DNA of 59,540 nt from Fragilaria crotonensis. Taxonomy: Eukaryota; Bacillariophyta; Fragilariophyceae; Fragilariales; Fragilariaceae. Positions 19,532-31,727 of the stretch are shown piece after piece. The position numbers were made by a program, and so were the translations under genes. The DNA lies in the NCBI GenBank assembly GCA_022925895.1, contig JAKSYS010000377.1, positions 1 through 59,540 of the forward strand, given 5' to 3'. A model generated the notes under the pieces. The model saw only the letters and a program-made list of their open reading frames with translations, made no database searches and was not told the DNA's origin. Position 1 is the stretch's first letter; each line of letters begins with the position of its first letter.

Positions 19532-20911
19532 ATGAAGAGACAACTTGGGGAGGTATCAGAAAAGGAGCATAATCAAACTACCTCAGCTCCTGGTAGACTC
19601 CACGCGCCCGGGGCTGTTCGTCACGCCGAAAAACGAAGAACTGGAACTTGTTCGTTTGCCGACCGCATCGCTACAGTATCTCTAGACTGCTTTCGACAGC
19701 ACATTCCGGAGTCGTTCCTCGAAGCACAAAAGCAAACGTGTGTGTCGGCAATTGTCGCTCACTTTAGTTCTGATGGACACTTGCAAGTACAGGGACTTGG
19801 GGTAGGAACCAAATTCCTACCTGAAAGAGTTCTGGAACAGACAGGATGATAGTTGAGGACGAACCGGCTGAGTACCTGGAAGGCTTAGATGGCCCTCTTA
19901 TCGTCGAGGGTACGGAATTCTTGTCCGTGATTGCCATGCTGAAGTCTTGGCACGACGAGCCTTTCGAAGGCAGTTGTACTTTGACATGCAAACAAGGCCG
20001 GATCGAAGCATCCTAGAAAAGGCTGCTAGTGGCCTTTTTCGCCTCAAGTCAGAGGTGACGCTGCACATGTATTCAAGCTCAGCGCCCTGTGGCAATTCAA
20101 CAATAAAAAAGTTTGCCACTATGCAGAAGGAAGTCTTTGATTCAAACATGGGTCCCAACGAATGGCCATCACGACACCACGAGGTCATTCCGCCGCATTC
20201 GTTGAAGTTGGGACAATTTGCGTTGCTGCTGAAGAAGGATAGGACAGTGACGGATGTTGTCAAGAGAGAGCCATTTGAAGGAGGAAAGTCGTGGCCTGCT
20301 AATAATTCTGATGACTGGTGTCCCCCAGGTACCACTATTGTCTGGTCCAATCAGGGGTCGTTGCATACGTGCTCTGACAAGATTTGTAGATGGAACTATT
20401 TGGGATTGCAAGGTCTCTCTGTCCTCATTGATAGAAGTACCCCTTTACATGGAAAGTCTGACAGTTGGGAGAAAATTTACCTCGTGCATTTGCCGACGGG
20501 CTATTTGTTGCCGAGCGGTGGCGAAGGGAAAGCGCCCTGACCAGGTATTCGCTTCATCATCCAGCCATTATGGAAACGGGCGTCTTAATGGATGTAACCG
20601 GTATTCTCGGTATGCATGATGAATCAGAATTCGGTCAAGACGTTCGCTTCAATTCCTCTCACTGCTATGCCTGGTGGCCTGGTTTGAACGGCGACCTGGA
20701 AGTGATCGATGGCAACAACGGCCTCGCATGTAGGGACAACAGCGTAAATCTGATATCGCGACTCAGCACAGCATCTTTGATTCGACTGCATGGTACGATG
20801 ACTGACAACGTGGATACAGTCACACTGCTCACCCTGAAATCGGTGCATTCGCTCAAGAGGCTGCTGTCGCCATGTTATGAATGCAAAGGAAGCAATATTG
20901 AACAACCATAA
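19532..20911 (+). CDS. ADAT1: tRNA-specific adenosine deaminase 1 (frame broken four times)
   Basis: The A_deamin domain can be followed through five segments. FADRIATVSLDCFRQ opens the domain, then GVGTKFLPERV up to about 19840. A second frame reads MIVEDEPAEYLEGLDGPLIV. From 19917 the frame gives LVRDCHAEVLARRAFRRQ with the catalytic His-Ala-Glu, then LHMYSSSAPCGNS (zinc Cys in PCG) and TCSDKICRWNYLGLQG (second zinc Cys). Another frame gives SLTVGRKFTSCICRRAICCR, and the last gives ALTRYSLHHPAIM and WWPGLNGDLEVIDGNNGLA to the stop at 20911. ADAT1 converts A37 to inosine, the precursor of 1-methylinosine, in tRNA-Ala. The catalytic residues are preserved although the frame changes near 19845, 19915, 20430 and 20525, none with splice signals. 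That combination fits sequence error or very recent loss better than old decay. Confidence 0.8.
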
Positions 20912-21021
20912 ATTGTTTCGAGGTTGGAAAAGAAGAAGCTCGACACTGGCATAACTCAGCGGGATTTTTATTCATGGATTATTGCATTACATGGTATGTT
21001 ACGGCCAGGAAATGACTTGCC

Positions 21022-24000
21022 TTAGTCGTGCTCGCCACGAGCAGCCTTGTCACTCTGATCCACCAGCGCTCGGAAGATGCCGTTCTTCTTCTCAAGGAGG
21101 GCCTTTGGTGTGTCAAACTCGACTATTGTCCCCTGGTCAAGAACCAACACTCTATCGCTATCCATGATTGTATTCAATCGATGGGCGATCGTAAGGATTG
21201 TGGCATCGGCGAAATTTTCACGAATCATACTTTGAATAAGACCATCGGTTGTGTTGTCGATGCTTGCTGTCGCTTCGTCCATTATCAGAATCTTAGGCTT
21301 CCTCAAGAGCGATCTCGCGATACACAAGAGCTGACGTTGGCCTTGAGAGAAGTTCTCACCACCCTCGGACACCATTTCTTCTAATCCCTTGGGAAGAACA
21401 GCGATTACCTCAGCCATCTGAACTTTCTTCAACACATTCCAGAGCTCTTCTTCAGATGCGGTGCGAAATGGATCAAGGTTGTAACGGATTGTGTTCGAGA
21501 ACATGACAGGGTCCTGAGGAATGATAGAGAGATTAAGTCGAAGCGTCGTGGTTCCAATTTTTCCCACATCGACTCCATCAATTAAGATCTGACCCCCATC
21601 GGCCTCAAGCTCAGATATGCGGAAAAGGACGATCATGAGGCTCGACTTTCCAGATCCGGTTCTGCCAACCACGCCGATTTTCTCTCCCCCGGCGATGGAC
21701 AGAGAAAGATCTTTGAGAACCATAGGGCCATCTCGGTAGCGCATACTTGCGTGCTTAATCTCTATCTCGCCATTGGTTGGCCAAGAACCCTGTGGCGGGT
21801 CGTTTTCAGGAACCTCGGATGGCGCTTCGGCGGCAATGTTGTTAGAATAGAAAAGAACCCGCTCAACTGAGTTCATATCTGCCTCAACAGTAGCAATCAT
21901 GCGAACTCCGTGCTTGAGATATCCTGTGACCTCAATGGCGTATGAAAGCGCCAAACCCAACCAGCCAGCAGGGATGAAGTTGCTGGAATGGGTGCCAACG
22001 GCAATTCCTCCAATGAAAGCACCGATTATCCCTCCCAACACGTCCAGACGCAACCCGAGCCAGTTGCTGGTTAGTTGCACCAAAACGTACGATGCGTTCA
22101 TGGTGTCGAAGGATTGTTGGCATTGGGCGAAGAACCGACTTTCTTCTCCATAGGCTCGGATGGTCGAGGTACCGGAAAGCGTCTGAGAGAAGTCAGCAAA
22201 AATTGGAGAGTTTGCAATACTGTTCACTCGCTGAAGCTCCGTAGACGTCTTTCTGAACCATTTTTGGATGACATAATAAATGTATCCGATTGGTATAAGT
22301 GGCACTAGGAAAGTTCCCTTCGTCGCAGCAATAATGGCAGCGATGGCTCCCAGAACGCTGAAAATAGTAGAGATTCCCTGCCCGAGACTCTGTGTTAGCT
22401 GCAAGTCAATCTTATCCATGTCGGCTGAAAAACGGTTCAAAATGCGACCAACAGGAGTAACATCAAAGAAAGCAACAGGTGCACGGAGGACACTTGCAGT
22501 GAGATCCTCGTGGAGCTTCTTCGATGCACCAAGGCGGTGCACTGCCATCATGATGGCTCGGAGCGTCAAACCAAGCACACCCAAAAGGCCAAAAAGGGCG
22601 TAGATTCCTAGGTAAAAATTTGTCTCGGAACCGTTGAGAGGTTCGCCGCCCGCCTGAGCTGAGGTTGCAGCAGTTGCCCAAATAGCCAGCCAAAATGAAG
22701 CCATGATTTCCGAAGCACGACCGATACCTTGAATCACCAGGACCGAGACGACAACCCACCAGCCACCAGCTCGAGCGTATCGTACGTAAGCAGTTCCTGA
22801 TACATTTCCTTCTTCTCTCTCTTCATCTTTCACAAGGTGCTTGCCTTTTTCCTTCATGTCCGACTTTTTCTTCTGTTCTGCAAGAGTTTCCAGTTTCTCA
22901 GGCTCAAGCGTTTTGACTCCCTCATCCTTCTTAACTGCTTGATCGTCGGATTCATTAGGTCTTCTCCATGCATCTTGGAAACATCAACTGCACCTTGAAA
23001 ATCAACTCCTTGGGCAACAAGGTCGTCATACGTTCCTTCGTGTGCAATGCGGCCTTTTTCCATAACGATGACTTTATCGCAGCGCGACAAGAAATGAACA
23101 TGGTGCGTCACCAACACACGAGTGATTCCCTTCGCTATGTCTCCAGCGATAGCTTTAGCAAAAAGGTGCTCACCAACATGAGCATCGACTGCAGATAGTG
23201 GGTCGTCCATCATCAACACCTTGGTATCCGTGGAATAAAGAGCTCGAGCTAAAGATACTCGCGCTTTCTGTCCACCACTCAGGTTAATGCCTCTTTCCCC
23301 GATTTCAGTGAAGTCACCAGCTGGCAGGGCGGCCAGATCATCCGCCAAAGCACACGCCTCAATAACGCTATCGTACCGCGCCTCATCAAACTCACGGCCG
23401 AACAACACATTACCACGTAGAGTGTCGTTCACAACCCAAGACGTTTGCGCTGCATAAGCCACAAATCCAGCGCGATTGGCTCCTCCTAGCTTCATGTAGA
23501 CCTTCGATCCGAGAATAGGTTCCATTTCGCCCAGCATAGCCGACAGAAACGACGACTTTCCAGATCCAACAGGTCCGACAACAGCAACGAGACTACCCCG
23601 ATTAATAGTACATGTGAGATTCTGAAGAGTAATACTTGGGCCTTTTGTCTTCCCTTCTTCATCTAAACTGGTGGCAACACTTTGCGCAATACTGTGCTGT
23701 GTGGCACTGATAGGAACAACATCTTCATCGGAAGTCTCCACATTTTCCTTCTTGGTACTGCGTCGTTGTCTTTTTGGCCTCTTCTTCGCTTCATCTTGAA
23801 TTGGTCGAATCTCTGGTAAGTCAGGATCAATCCACGAGAAGGATCCGTTCTTGATAGAGATGATTCCTTGAGGATCCATAGCATCCTCGCCGTTTTCAGG
23901 TGGTTCCGATACGTATTCATTGAGTTCAGGGAAACCCAAAAAGCGCTCGAGACGGTGTAGCGAAATCTTGGATTGGATGTACTGCAGGAGACCCATGGGC

Positions 24001-25283
24001 ATGAAGGCAAATGGGAAGCGCATTATATTGAACAAGGCAACCGTCGTAAACGCCGTGGCCGCATCAAGTGGCTTGTCCTGAAAGTTGACGTAGGCGGTAA
24101 AGACCAAGATAGGCTGCAGGATAGGAGCAGATAACAGAATCAGAGAGAATCCGACCGCCGAGACGTATGACAAGAGAGTTAACGCTTTAAGCTCTTCATG
24201 TCGAAGTTTCCCGACCTCTTGACCAAAGGGTTTCTCCCAGGCGTAGAATTTGATGATGCGGATACCACCAAGGATTTCGTTTAACATTTTGACACGTAAA
24301 TCACTGAATTTGAGGACCTTGACTCTCATCTTGCTAACAGTTCCAAAGACCAAAACATTAATGGGCATCAAGAAGACCATGAAAGCCACACCAACCCACG
24401 TTGCGTGTCCCACCTGTAGATAGATGAGAGCGAGAGCAATAATAATCTGCATCGGAGCAACCAAAGTCATACCAACGAATTGCAAGAAGCGTTGAAGTTG
24501 GGCAGTGTCATTGGACATCATGTTGACGATCTGACCAGTCGAGGTTTTCGCCCTGCCGCCTGCGGAAACACGCAAGGACTTACGATACAACATGGTGGAG
24601 ACGGCTGTGCGAACAAACACAGCACAATGCGACATGATGACCTGATGTCGAGTCTGTAACAAGGCAATCAAGAGAGGTAAAACAGCAAGAGCAACTACCT
24701 CTATCCAAGGATGGACGAATGTGTGGGGATCGTCAAGGGTACGTCCACTTTGAAAGAAACGAACAAGATCGTTCAGGATCAATACCGGTACAAACGTCAA
24801 GAGCGCACTGACTACGTAGAGGAGAATTGCCCACACAACCAACCAGCCACCAAAACCCTTGACAACCGCAGAAGCTATCCCTGGTTCCAGCAGTTTAGGT
24901 TTCTTGACCTTTTTCTTCTCACGCTCAGTCGCACATGCCGCAAGTTTCTTCTCGTATTTCGCTTGCTTCTCCGCGTTGATTGCGTTCACTTTGAGAGTTT
25001 GTTCGTCCCATGCTGCTTGCGTTACAGAGTAAGCACGACCCGCCAAGTCTTCTTTAGAGGGAACTCCGATGTCCTCCGCTTCAATCAGTTTGTTGGCTCC
25101 GACTTTCAGTAGAGGCGTCAGGAATGACAACGTCCATCGCGAGAAGATTCCGGAGCGATCCTCTAGTGATGCATCCCAAACGCCAAGATCGGTGCCGGTC
25201 AGAATCTTCTTTCCACTCTTCGTAACAGAGGCATCTGCAGAAGAATTCGGTTCTTCTTTTGCGCCTTCTGTGGGATTGCTCAT
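21022..25283 (-). CDS. ABCC-type (MRP) full transporter (one frame break)
   Basis: About 1,420 aa laid out TMD1-NBD1-TMD2-NBD2 without the extra N-terminal TMD0. TMD1 includes [20 protein letters not shown] and [15 protein letters not shown], hallmarks of the ABCC subfamily. NBD1 has Walker [12 protein letters not shown], signature [16 protein letters not shown] and Walker [16 protein letters not shown]2 includes [23 protein letters not shown]2 has [11 protein letters not shown], a signature-like [16 protein letters not shown], and [11 protein letters not shown] with Glu. Family role: ATP-driven export, or vacuolar loading, of organic anions and glutathione conjugates. One base is missing near 22944, in the linker between NBD1 and TMD2. 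Downstream the other frame reads [20 protein letters not shown], which joins the second half. ATG 25283 ([11 protein letters not shown]) is the likely start; 25346 is possible but adds a basic stretch. Confidence 0.9.
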
Positions 25284-28200
25284 CTCTTTTCCAATTCTGC
25301 GTTTGCAACGAAGCAAGGTTAGTGCTCGAAAACGAGGGTCTCGCAAACGAGTCTCGCCAGTTATCTTTCTATGGCAACTCTAGAAGTGAGTTTGCAAGTA
25401 TTATGTTTACGTTTGTTGACCTGGGGGAGTGAGTCACTTGCCAGCTTGCCAGAGCGGAAGACTTCGTTTTCTTGTGTGAATGGAGTTTTCAATGACATCA
25501 GACGTCGAACGAAGCGCGCGGGAGTACAACTGGATTGTACGTACGCACAAACCTGGGACTATAGAGTGTAGATGCCTGTAATAGAACTTGCAGGTATTCT
25601 TCATATGCAAATACGTATACATTAATAAAATGTGAAAGTACTTGTCATGTCTGACGCATGACGTAGTATCACAGCTGGCCTACTTGTACTCGGTACCCAC
25701 GCACACATTCGTCAGAATCACTGACACTCGATACAAAACATATCTGAAACAATCTCTCTCTCTCGCTGTATCTTCTATGTACCTGTAACCTGTACCCATT
25801 ACCCTGTACCCCGTACAACAGTACCCTGTATCCTGTATCATACATGCACTTCGGCGCATCCTACTGTCACCAGTTTACAGTTTTCGTATCCAAGTACTGG
25901 TACCGGTACTCCGGTATATGTATGCAGTGGTTGCATTCTGTAATTAATATGCATACATTCATACTGGAGTACAACGCAAGTCCCGAGTCCCGAGCAGGCC
26001 TCATTATTTTCTTGTAAATACGAAAAGAACGAAAACTGATGTTTTCGGTAGTTTTGAAAAAAAAAAAATTCGGCTTGAATTCGGTAGAAATTGTTTGTCG
26101 TTGTTTACTCACCATTAAGTGGCTTAAATTTCCTCTTTTTCTTTCCAAATGAACATATTACTAAGTGTTCCAACTCTCCAGCCATGGTTCTGTAATGTTT
26201 GCATTTGTTAAATTCAGTCCAAAGAACACTGTTCATTGTACCTTTCAATACGGATCCCATTGCTGTCCCAGTCAGGAGGGCAAAGTCAGATTCCACCAAG
26301 CTCATATTGGACATGGTGCACTAGCAAAACCACCACAATATTCTTTCACTGGATTCCACTCTTAACCTAGTTGGCCCAAACAATCTTTGAAGGATTGAAG
26401 TTCACTCTGTGAGCTGTTGGCTAGTAGCAGAATCCAATCTCATCTTGAATCCTTCGTCACGGTGACATTGTGCAATATTGAACAAGATATTGGAGAAGGG
26501 CATCATTGTAAAACCTCCCCCCCTCAACACCTTTTACCAACAAGAGGCAATCCATCTGATGTTGTGGTGCTTCTTTGGATGATCCCGTGGTGCCATGCAA
26601 CACAGCCCCCACCGGAAGATCTGGTAGAGCAGCAGGGGGGGGATAATGTCAGAAAGGACCCTGCCAGAATCCATCCTCCTCTACACTTGGCTCTCCAAGA
26701 AATTTGGTAAAATGTAGAATAATATTAGCACACAGGCCACTCCTTCCTCCAGGACCTTGTCACAGTTGGTGACCCCGCTTCACTGCTGCTTGCTTCCCTT
26801 CTTAGTACTCAATGAACCAGCATCTGCTGCTTCTCCCATCAAGCCAATGCTTTTTCCATCCCACTGCAGCTTCTGCTGCAAATCGTTACCAGAAAGATGA
26901 CACAACTGTAAGAGAAGAACCCTTTCAAATGAGCTTCCATTGTTCCCCTCTTATTTAGGCAAAATTCTGAATTCTGCTGTTGGCAACTCTGTTTTACACC
27001 CTCCACTAGAAGATCTTGCTCTACATCTGTCAACAAGAACAATTAGTTTTGGCACCATGTATTCATCAAGAAGGGCGGAAGCTCTACTGTGTTGCATAAT
27101 CTGATTCTTGACAATTGCTTCTGGTTGTCTTTTTTACTATAGTACCTTTATTGTTGCATGTTTTTGCAGTCACCAATGTGAAGTTCTCTTCTCTTGTTAG
27201 TGTGCTGTGAAAACACTGTGATGCATCATGTTCTTGCTTCAAAGTATGGCAAATGAAGCATTTAAGCAGTGCAACATGGGCGTGCTTTATGCATATTTGT
27301 TGCCCTCTTGTAATTGGGGTCAGGAATGTGGCGTCATTGTTGCCATTGGCAAAGTTTGTACACAGCAGCCGTCATGCCATACCCTACACATCTTTTGACA
27401 TCAGATGACCTCAACAAATCTGCAAAACGTACTTAAGATATCAATTTTGATGGAATTTCAAAGTATCTATGGCCTTCTTGGGTGTCATGGTGAGTACTTT
27501 GTCACTTCAGATTTCTTAATTCACTCCTTTATCACTATCCCTCTGACTGTCAAAGTTTGACCATTTTTAACACGGCGTTGTACGAGAGAAAAGTGCCACG
27601 TCACCGTTATTTTCGGTAGTTTCGCAGACCTTAATTTCGGAAAAATCGCAAAATAATGAGGCCTGGTCCCGAGTCCCGAAACTCGCAACGACAATGTTGG
27701 TTTATATGTACGTATGTCAATTGTCAGTGTCATGCAACTGCGTAGTCTGTACAGTACCATACCACAGTCCATTTCGAGTGGTATTATGAAACGTGTTTAC
27801 GACTTCTCCGGAGTCCGGAGTCCGGAGTATCGTACTGAAGCGGTACACCTAAAAAGTACTATACTACCGGTACCAGGTTTGTTGTTCATACTTGTATGCA
27901 TATAGGGAGTATGACATACATGTATGCATACTGCTGTATTCAGAATACCAAAAGTAGTACGTCAAAGTCCGTTGTCACAAGTCGCAACGGGCATGAGCCA
28001 GGAGTGGCCTGGAGGCACGTTAATTTAATGCTATCTCCCGGATTCCAGCATTATGTTCCTAACTTTGACCCTGACCCTGACGCGGCGCCAAAAATAAGCA
28101 GTTTTTGCCTGTGTGCCTAATCAGAGCCTGAATTTCGCCCAAATAAGCACATCTAAATTAAGTGTGCTCTGCCCTGAGTGGAACATTCATCTGATTGGTG

Positions 28201-28289
28201 TGGCTTCTGATGGAGCTTGGCTGCAATGTGACGGGCCGCGTTGCCGGTGTGGTTACCACCAGGCTTGCCTCTCCCATGCATGAAAGATG
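25284..28289. other. 3-kb gene-poor stretch
   Basis: The part from 25680 to 25990 is a GTAC-rich island with CT repeats near 25755. From about 26150 to 27450 the sequence looks like eroded transposon DNA, with short interrupted frames on both strands, and may be the 5' part of the hAT-like remnant that becomes recognisable at 28290. Around 27715-27960 there is another GTAC-rich patch. I can support no gene. Confidence 0.4.
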
Positions 28290-29480
28290 ATGCCCTTTGA
28301 CTCGCATTTGGTGCGGAGCCCACCAACTAGACCTAGCTAGTGATAATGTCATCAAGGAGCGGTTCTTCGACATCATGACAGCTTTTGTCTTTCATCGCCC
28401 GTGTCAATTAAATTTGAGGGATTGCAACCATGAAGACAGGATGCCCTCGCATTGTCAACAGATGGCTATCAAGAACAGCAAAGATTACGAAATGGTTTAA
28501 GATCCACCACCAACAGTTGCTTCAACACATAGAATCAAAGCATCGTCCTGCATTGGCACCACCATGTATCTGGTGCTGGGTTTCGTCAATGGCTATGCAG
28601 CACTTTACACATCATCCTTCAGATGCCTTTTGCTCCATCCAAGGCTTAACAAGCAACCCTTCTAGAGCAGCAGCAGGCAGCATTGCATAGTAGCCTTGTG
28701 GGATTTTTGAAGGAGGATGTTGGAGTGGGGCGTCCACTTGATACTGAAGCCCTTGGAGATTGGGATTTGTTGACCTGCCCATGTTAGTATAGAGGATGGA
28801 AAGTATGGGTGCCTCTTTCAAGTGTCCACGAATTCTGATGTTGTCTTGCAAGCTGGATTGAAATGATGATTTTGATGTAGAAACAATGATTGATGTTGAC
28901 AGAAACAATTTGTTTTAGGCCATTGGCCAAGTTTATGTCGCAGCCTGCAATCGGATTTATAGCATTGCAATCACAATAATGATCCGTTCATTGATCCTAC
29001 CACCACGGTACTACCTTCTGTGCTGCTTCCTCATGAGATTGTCAAGCTTTCTGCTTTCCAACAATTTCTTCAGAGAATTTGTATGGGCACATTTTGTTTG
29101 GATGACCGCTACGCAACCTATCAGATTTATTTGATCGCAGATGACTAGAAGGCACTCTAGCATGCACAGTAAACAGATTGTGTGTTGAAGGTGGGTGCAA
29201 TTGGTGATCAGATTTCAGGCAGTTCAAGTTTCAAGGAAGGATGGAGTATGATTGCTGGATCTCGATTGCAGAATTTGATTGATTATTGTGGTGTCGTGGC
29301 AACCTTGTTCCCTGGTATGAGCACTGTTGAGTCTGATTTTTTTGTTCTTCATCAGGAGTAAGATGGATTTCAAGAACAACTTTCTGACATCCTCAGATTG
29401 GAAGGTGTTATGCAAGCTAAGCAATATTGTTTCATTCAACAACTCCTCCCACCTGAAAGGAATGTTCCATGAAATTCCCC
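28290..29480 (+). pseudogene. dead hAT-like transposase remnant
   Basis: In one frame, RIWCGAHQLDLASDNVIKER at about 28299-28360 is the conserved Cys-x-x-His segment of hAT-type transposases. The next frame gives NRWLSRTAKITKWFKIHHQQ and LLQHIES. Near the end VVATLFPGMSTVESDFFVLH and, after an in-frame stop, DGFQEQLSDILRLEGVMQAK resemble the C-terminal dimerisation region. Stops and frame changes are frequent throughout, so it is inactive. I found no termini or target duplication. Confidence 0.55.
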
Positions 29481-30125
29481 AAGAATTGATTGGATGATGC
29501 AGAGTGCACAGTCCCGCTCTAAAGAAGATACACTGCATGATCTTGCTCCAAGGCTCCTCTATCATCCTCCGTCTTCAGCATGCTACTGGTACGCTAGCAG
29601 CTTGCATAGCAGTGCACGAGGATGTCTACGTGGAAATGAGTATGCACTTCTACTGCCTAAAAAAGGCGCATTAATTCGAATTCGGCGCCTAAAATAGCTT
29701 ATTCGAGGAAAATAAGACTACGAAGTACCATACCGCCCTGAATAAATGCCTGAGATCATGGCGCAAAGCGCAAAAGTCCAAATCCATGGGCTACTAGTAG
29801 TAGACGCTCTATGTCATAATGCCATACATGCATCTTCCTGGACAGCCAGTAGACTCCTAATGTACTGGATACTAGAGTACCAGTACCTAAATACTGACGT
29901 ACAGTATCAAAACACACTGGAACATTCGTTCCCATTCGTCAAACGTTCCACATCGAGTTCTCTGCGTTTCCAAGAAGTCCCCGGAACATCGACAAGGCCG
30001 ATCGTCTGAGTACACCCGATACACAACAAAATCCTACAGTAACAACTTGTACCTGGTTGCACGCTCGCTTTAAAAGGTGCGTCGAACGACTGCGGCGCAA
30101 TTCTCGATCACGGACAAGTGTCGAT
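29481..30125. other. intergenic, upstream of HSF
   Basis: It contains AAGGCGC/GGCGCCTAAAAT sequence at 29660-29695, similar to the interior of the hAT-type MITE at 49961, and a GTAC-rich patch at 29860-29905. The HSF promoter must be near the right end. Confidence 0.4.
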
Positions 30126-31652
30126 ATGTTGGCACATCTGAAGACGAAAGGAAGAGAGCCGAATAAGTCAGCAGATTCTAGTGCTGAAGGGCCTGATCAG
30201 CACGAGAGCTCCTCGACAGTCTCGTTGGCTTCGGCATCTTTGGCGGCCCAGGTAGAATGCCCTACAACGAAGCTTACTTGCGATGCTCTGTGCTCATTGA
30301 GCTGTGCGCCGCCTTCATCGATTCAAAACTGTAGGTTAGAATTTGATTCGTCGGACGAGAAGAGATGCCCGAAGAAGGGGGTTATGGGATGTCCCAAGCA
30401 GGAGCACCAATTACCCATGTTCCTTTCCAGTAAGTCATGCTTTGTGAAGCCTGTTTTCTCAGAATGCGGGCTCCTTCTCGTCTACCAGAGGTCGTTTGAT
30501 TGTTCAGTCAAATCCGTTGTTCTTTTCTTCAAGATTCAGTGTTGGCGGCAGTTCGACCACGCAACAAGCTGTGATCGTCTACGCCAACAACAGCATGTCA
30601 CAAGGCTCGGCGTACGACGTGCTTGCGCCTCGAGTGTTGCGGTGCTGAAAAAGAACCATGGACTATGGTGGTATATTGCTCTCCAGTACCTGCTACCTGG
30701 TAGTGTCGTAGTGTTGCATCCTTGTACTGTGGTGTTGTGGCCGTGAGCCTGCTGGTACTTGTACTTATACGACGTACGGAGTACCAGTAGCGATCGGCCA
30801 TCGACCTAAAAAGCACTCGAATGACTTCACCCATGTTTTCACAATGCATTTACTGTGGGCTTGCTCTGCGGCCATTCTGATAACTAATGAAAATTCCTTG
30901 TCTGAGCAGAAACGTACCATATGATCGACCGGTGCGATCCATCAATCGCAACTTGGTCATCGAGCGGTGATAGCTTCGTCGTAAAAAGCGTGGAGAGGTT
31001 TGCCACAGCCGTCCTTCCAATGTACTTCAAGCACAGCAATTTCTCGTCGTTTGCGCGACAGCTTAATTTCTATGGCTTCCGCAAGTTGAAGGCCGAACCA
31101 ATTCTGACTGCCGACTTTGATGCCGGCACTGCATGCTATGTCCGATTCTACCACGACAAATTTCAGAAGGACAGGCCGGAGCTTCTCGCTCACATAAAAC
31201 GCGCCACAAAGTCGGATCAGCAGTCGAAGGACGATGTGGAGGATTTAAAGATGGAAATCAACAAAATGAAGGATTGTATCAATGCGATGTCATCTGAATA
31301 CGAGCGACGATTCACTGAAATGTCCTACGAATACAATAGACGAATCACCGCGTTATCTGCCGAGTACGACAAGTTAGCTGTGTTGATGCATCAGGTCCTC
31401 TCGTCTCAGTCAGAGTCCCCACACACTTCTTTTTTTGTTGGTTCACCGGCGCCTGCGAAGAGTGGCGTCCCGGATCTGATGCACTCCCTATCGCAGGTCG
31501 CAGCTATGAGTTTACATAATTCACTTCGGCCGCCCAGCTTACCAGCTGCTAACTCGACCGATGACTCGCCGCACGGATATGCTTCTCGTGCGAAACGGTC
31601 AACAGATTCCGAAGAGGCTGGGGCCTCGGCGTCACGTCCAAGATTAATGTAG
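30126..31652 (+). CDS. HSF: heat shock transcription factor
   Basis: Exon 1 is 30126-30429, the intron 30430-30909 (480 bp, GTAAGT...GAGCAG) and exon 2 30910-31652, giving 348 aa in one frame. The junction rebuilds the start of the HSF DNA-binding domain: PMFLS joined to [10 protein letters not shown], then [40 protein letters not shown] and [20 protein letters not shown]. The NFSSFVRQLN-type recognition helix is well kept. A coiled-coil segment for trimerisation follows ([20 protein letters not shown] and on to about residue 260), then a Ser/Pro-rich C-terminus ending PRLM. HSF-type regulators are strongly expanded in diatoms; targets cannot be inferred here. ATG 30126 ([14 protein letters not shown]) is the first in frame. 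The gene converges on DDX11, with 75 bp between stops. Confidence 0.93.
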
Positions 31653-31727
31653 CAACAATGGGATAATGCGAAAACGTTAATTTTGCGACTGGCATCGATT
31701 TACGGCTGCAGCAGTCATGTAGATGGC

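Noticed and set aside
21022-25346. Two separate half-size ABC transporters
   Set aside because: The two frames overlap by a few bases, and the linker reads through in the alternative frame. TMD1-NBD1 and TMD2-NBD2 differ as in one full ABCC protein.
30057-30125. Upstream extension of the HSF N-terminus
   Set aside because: The open frame continues upstream, but the first ATG is at 30126. The extension would need a non-ATG start.
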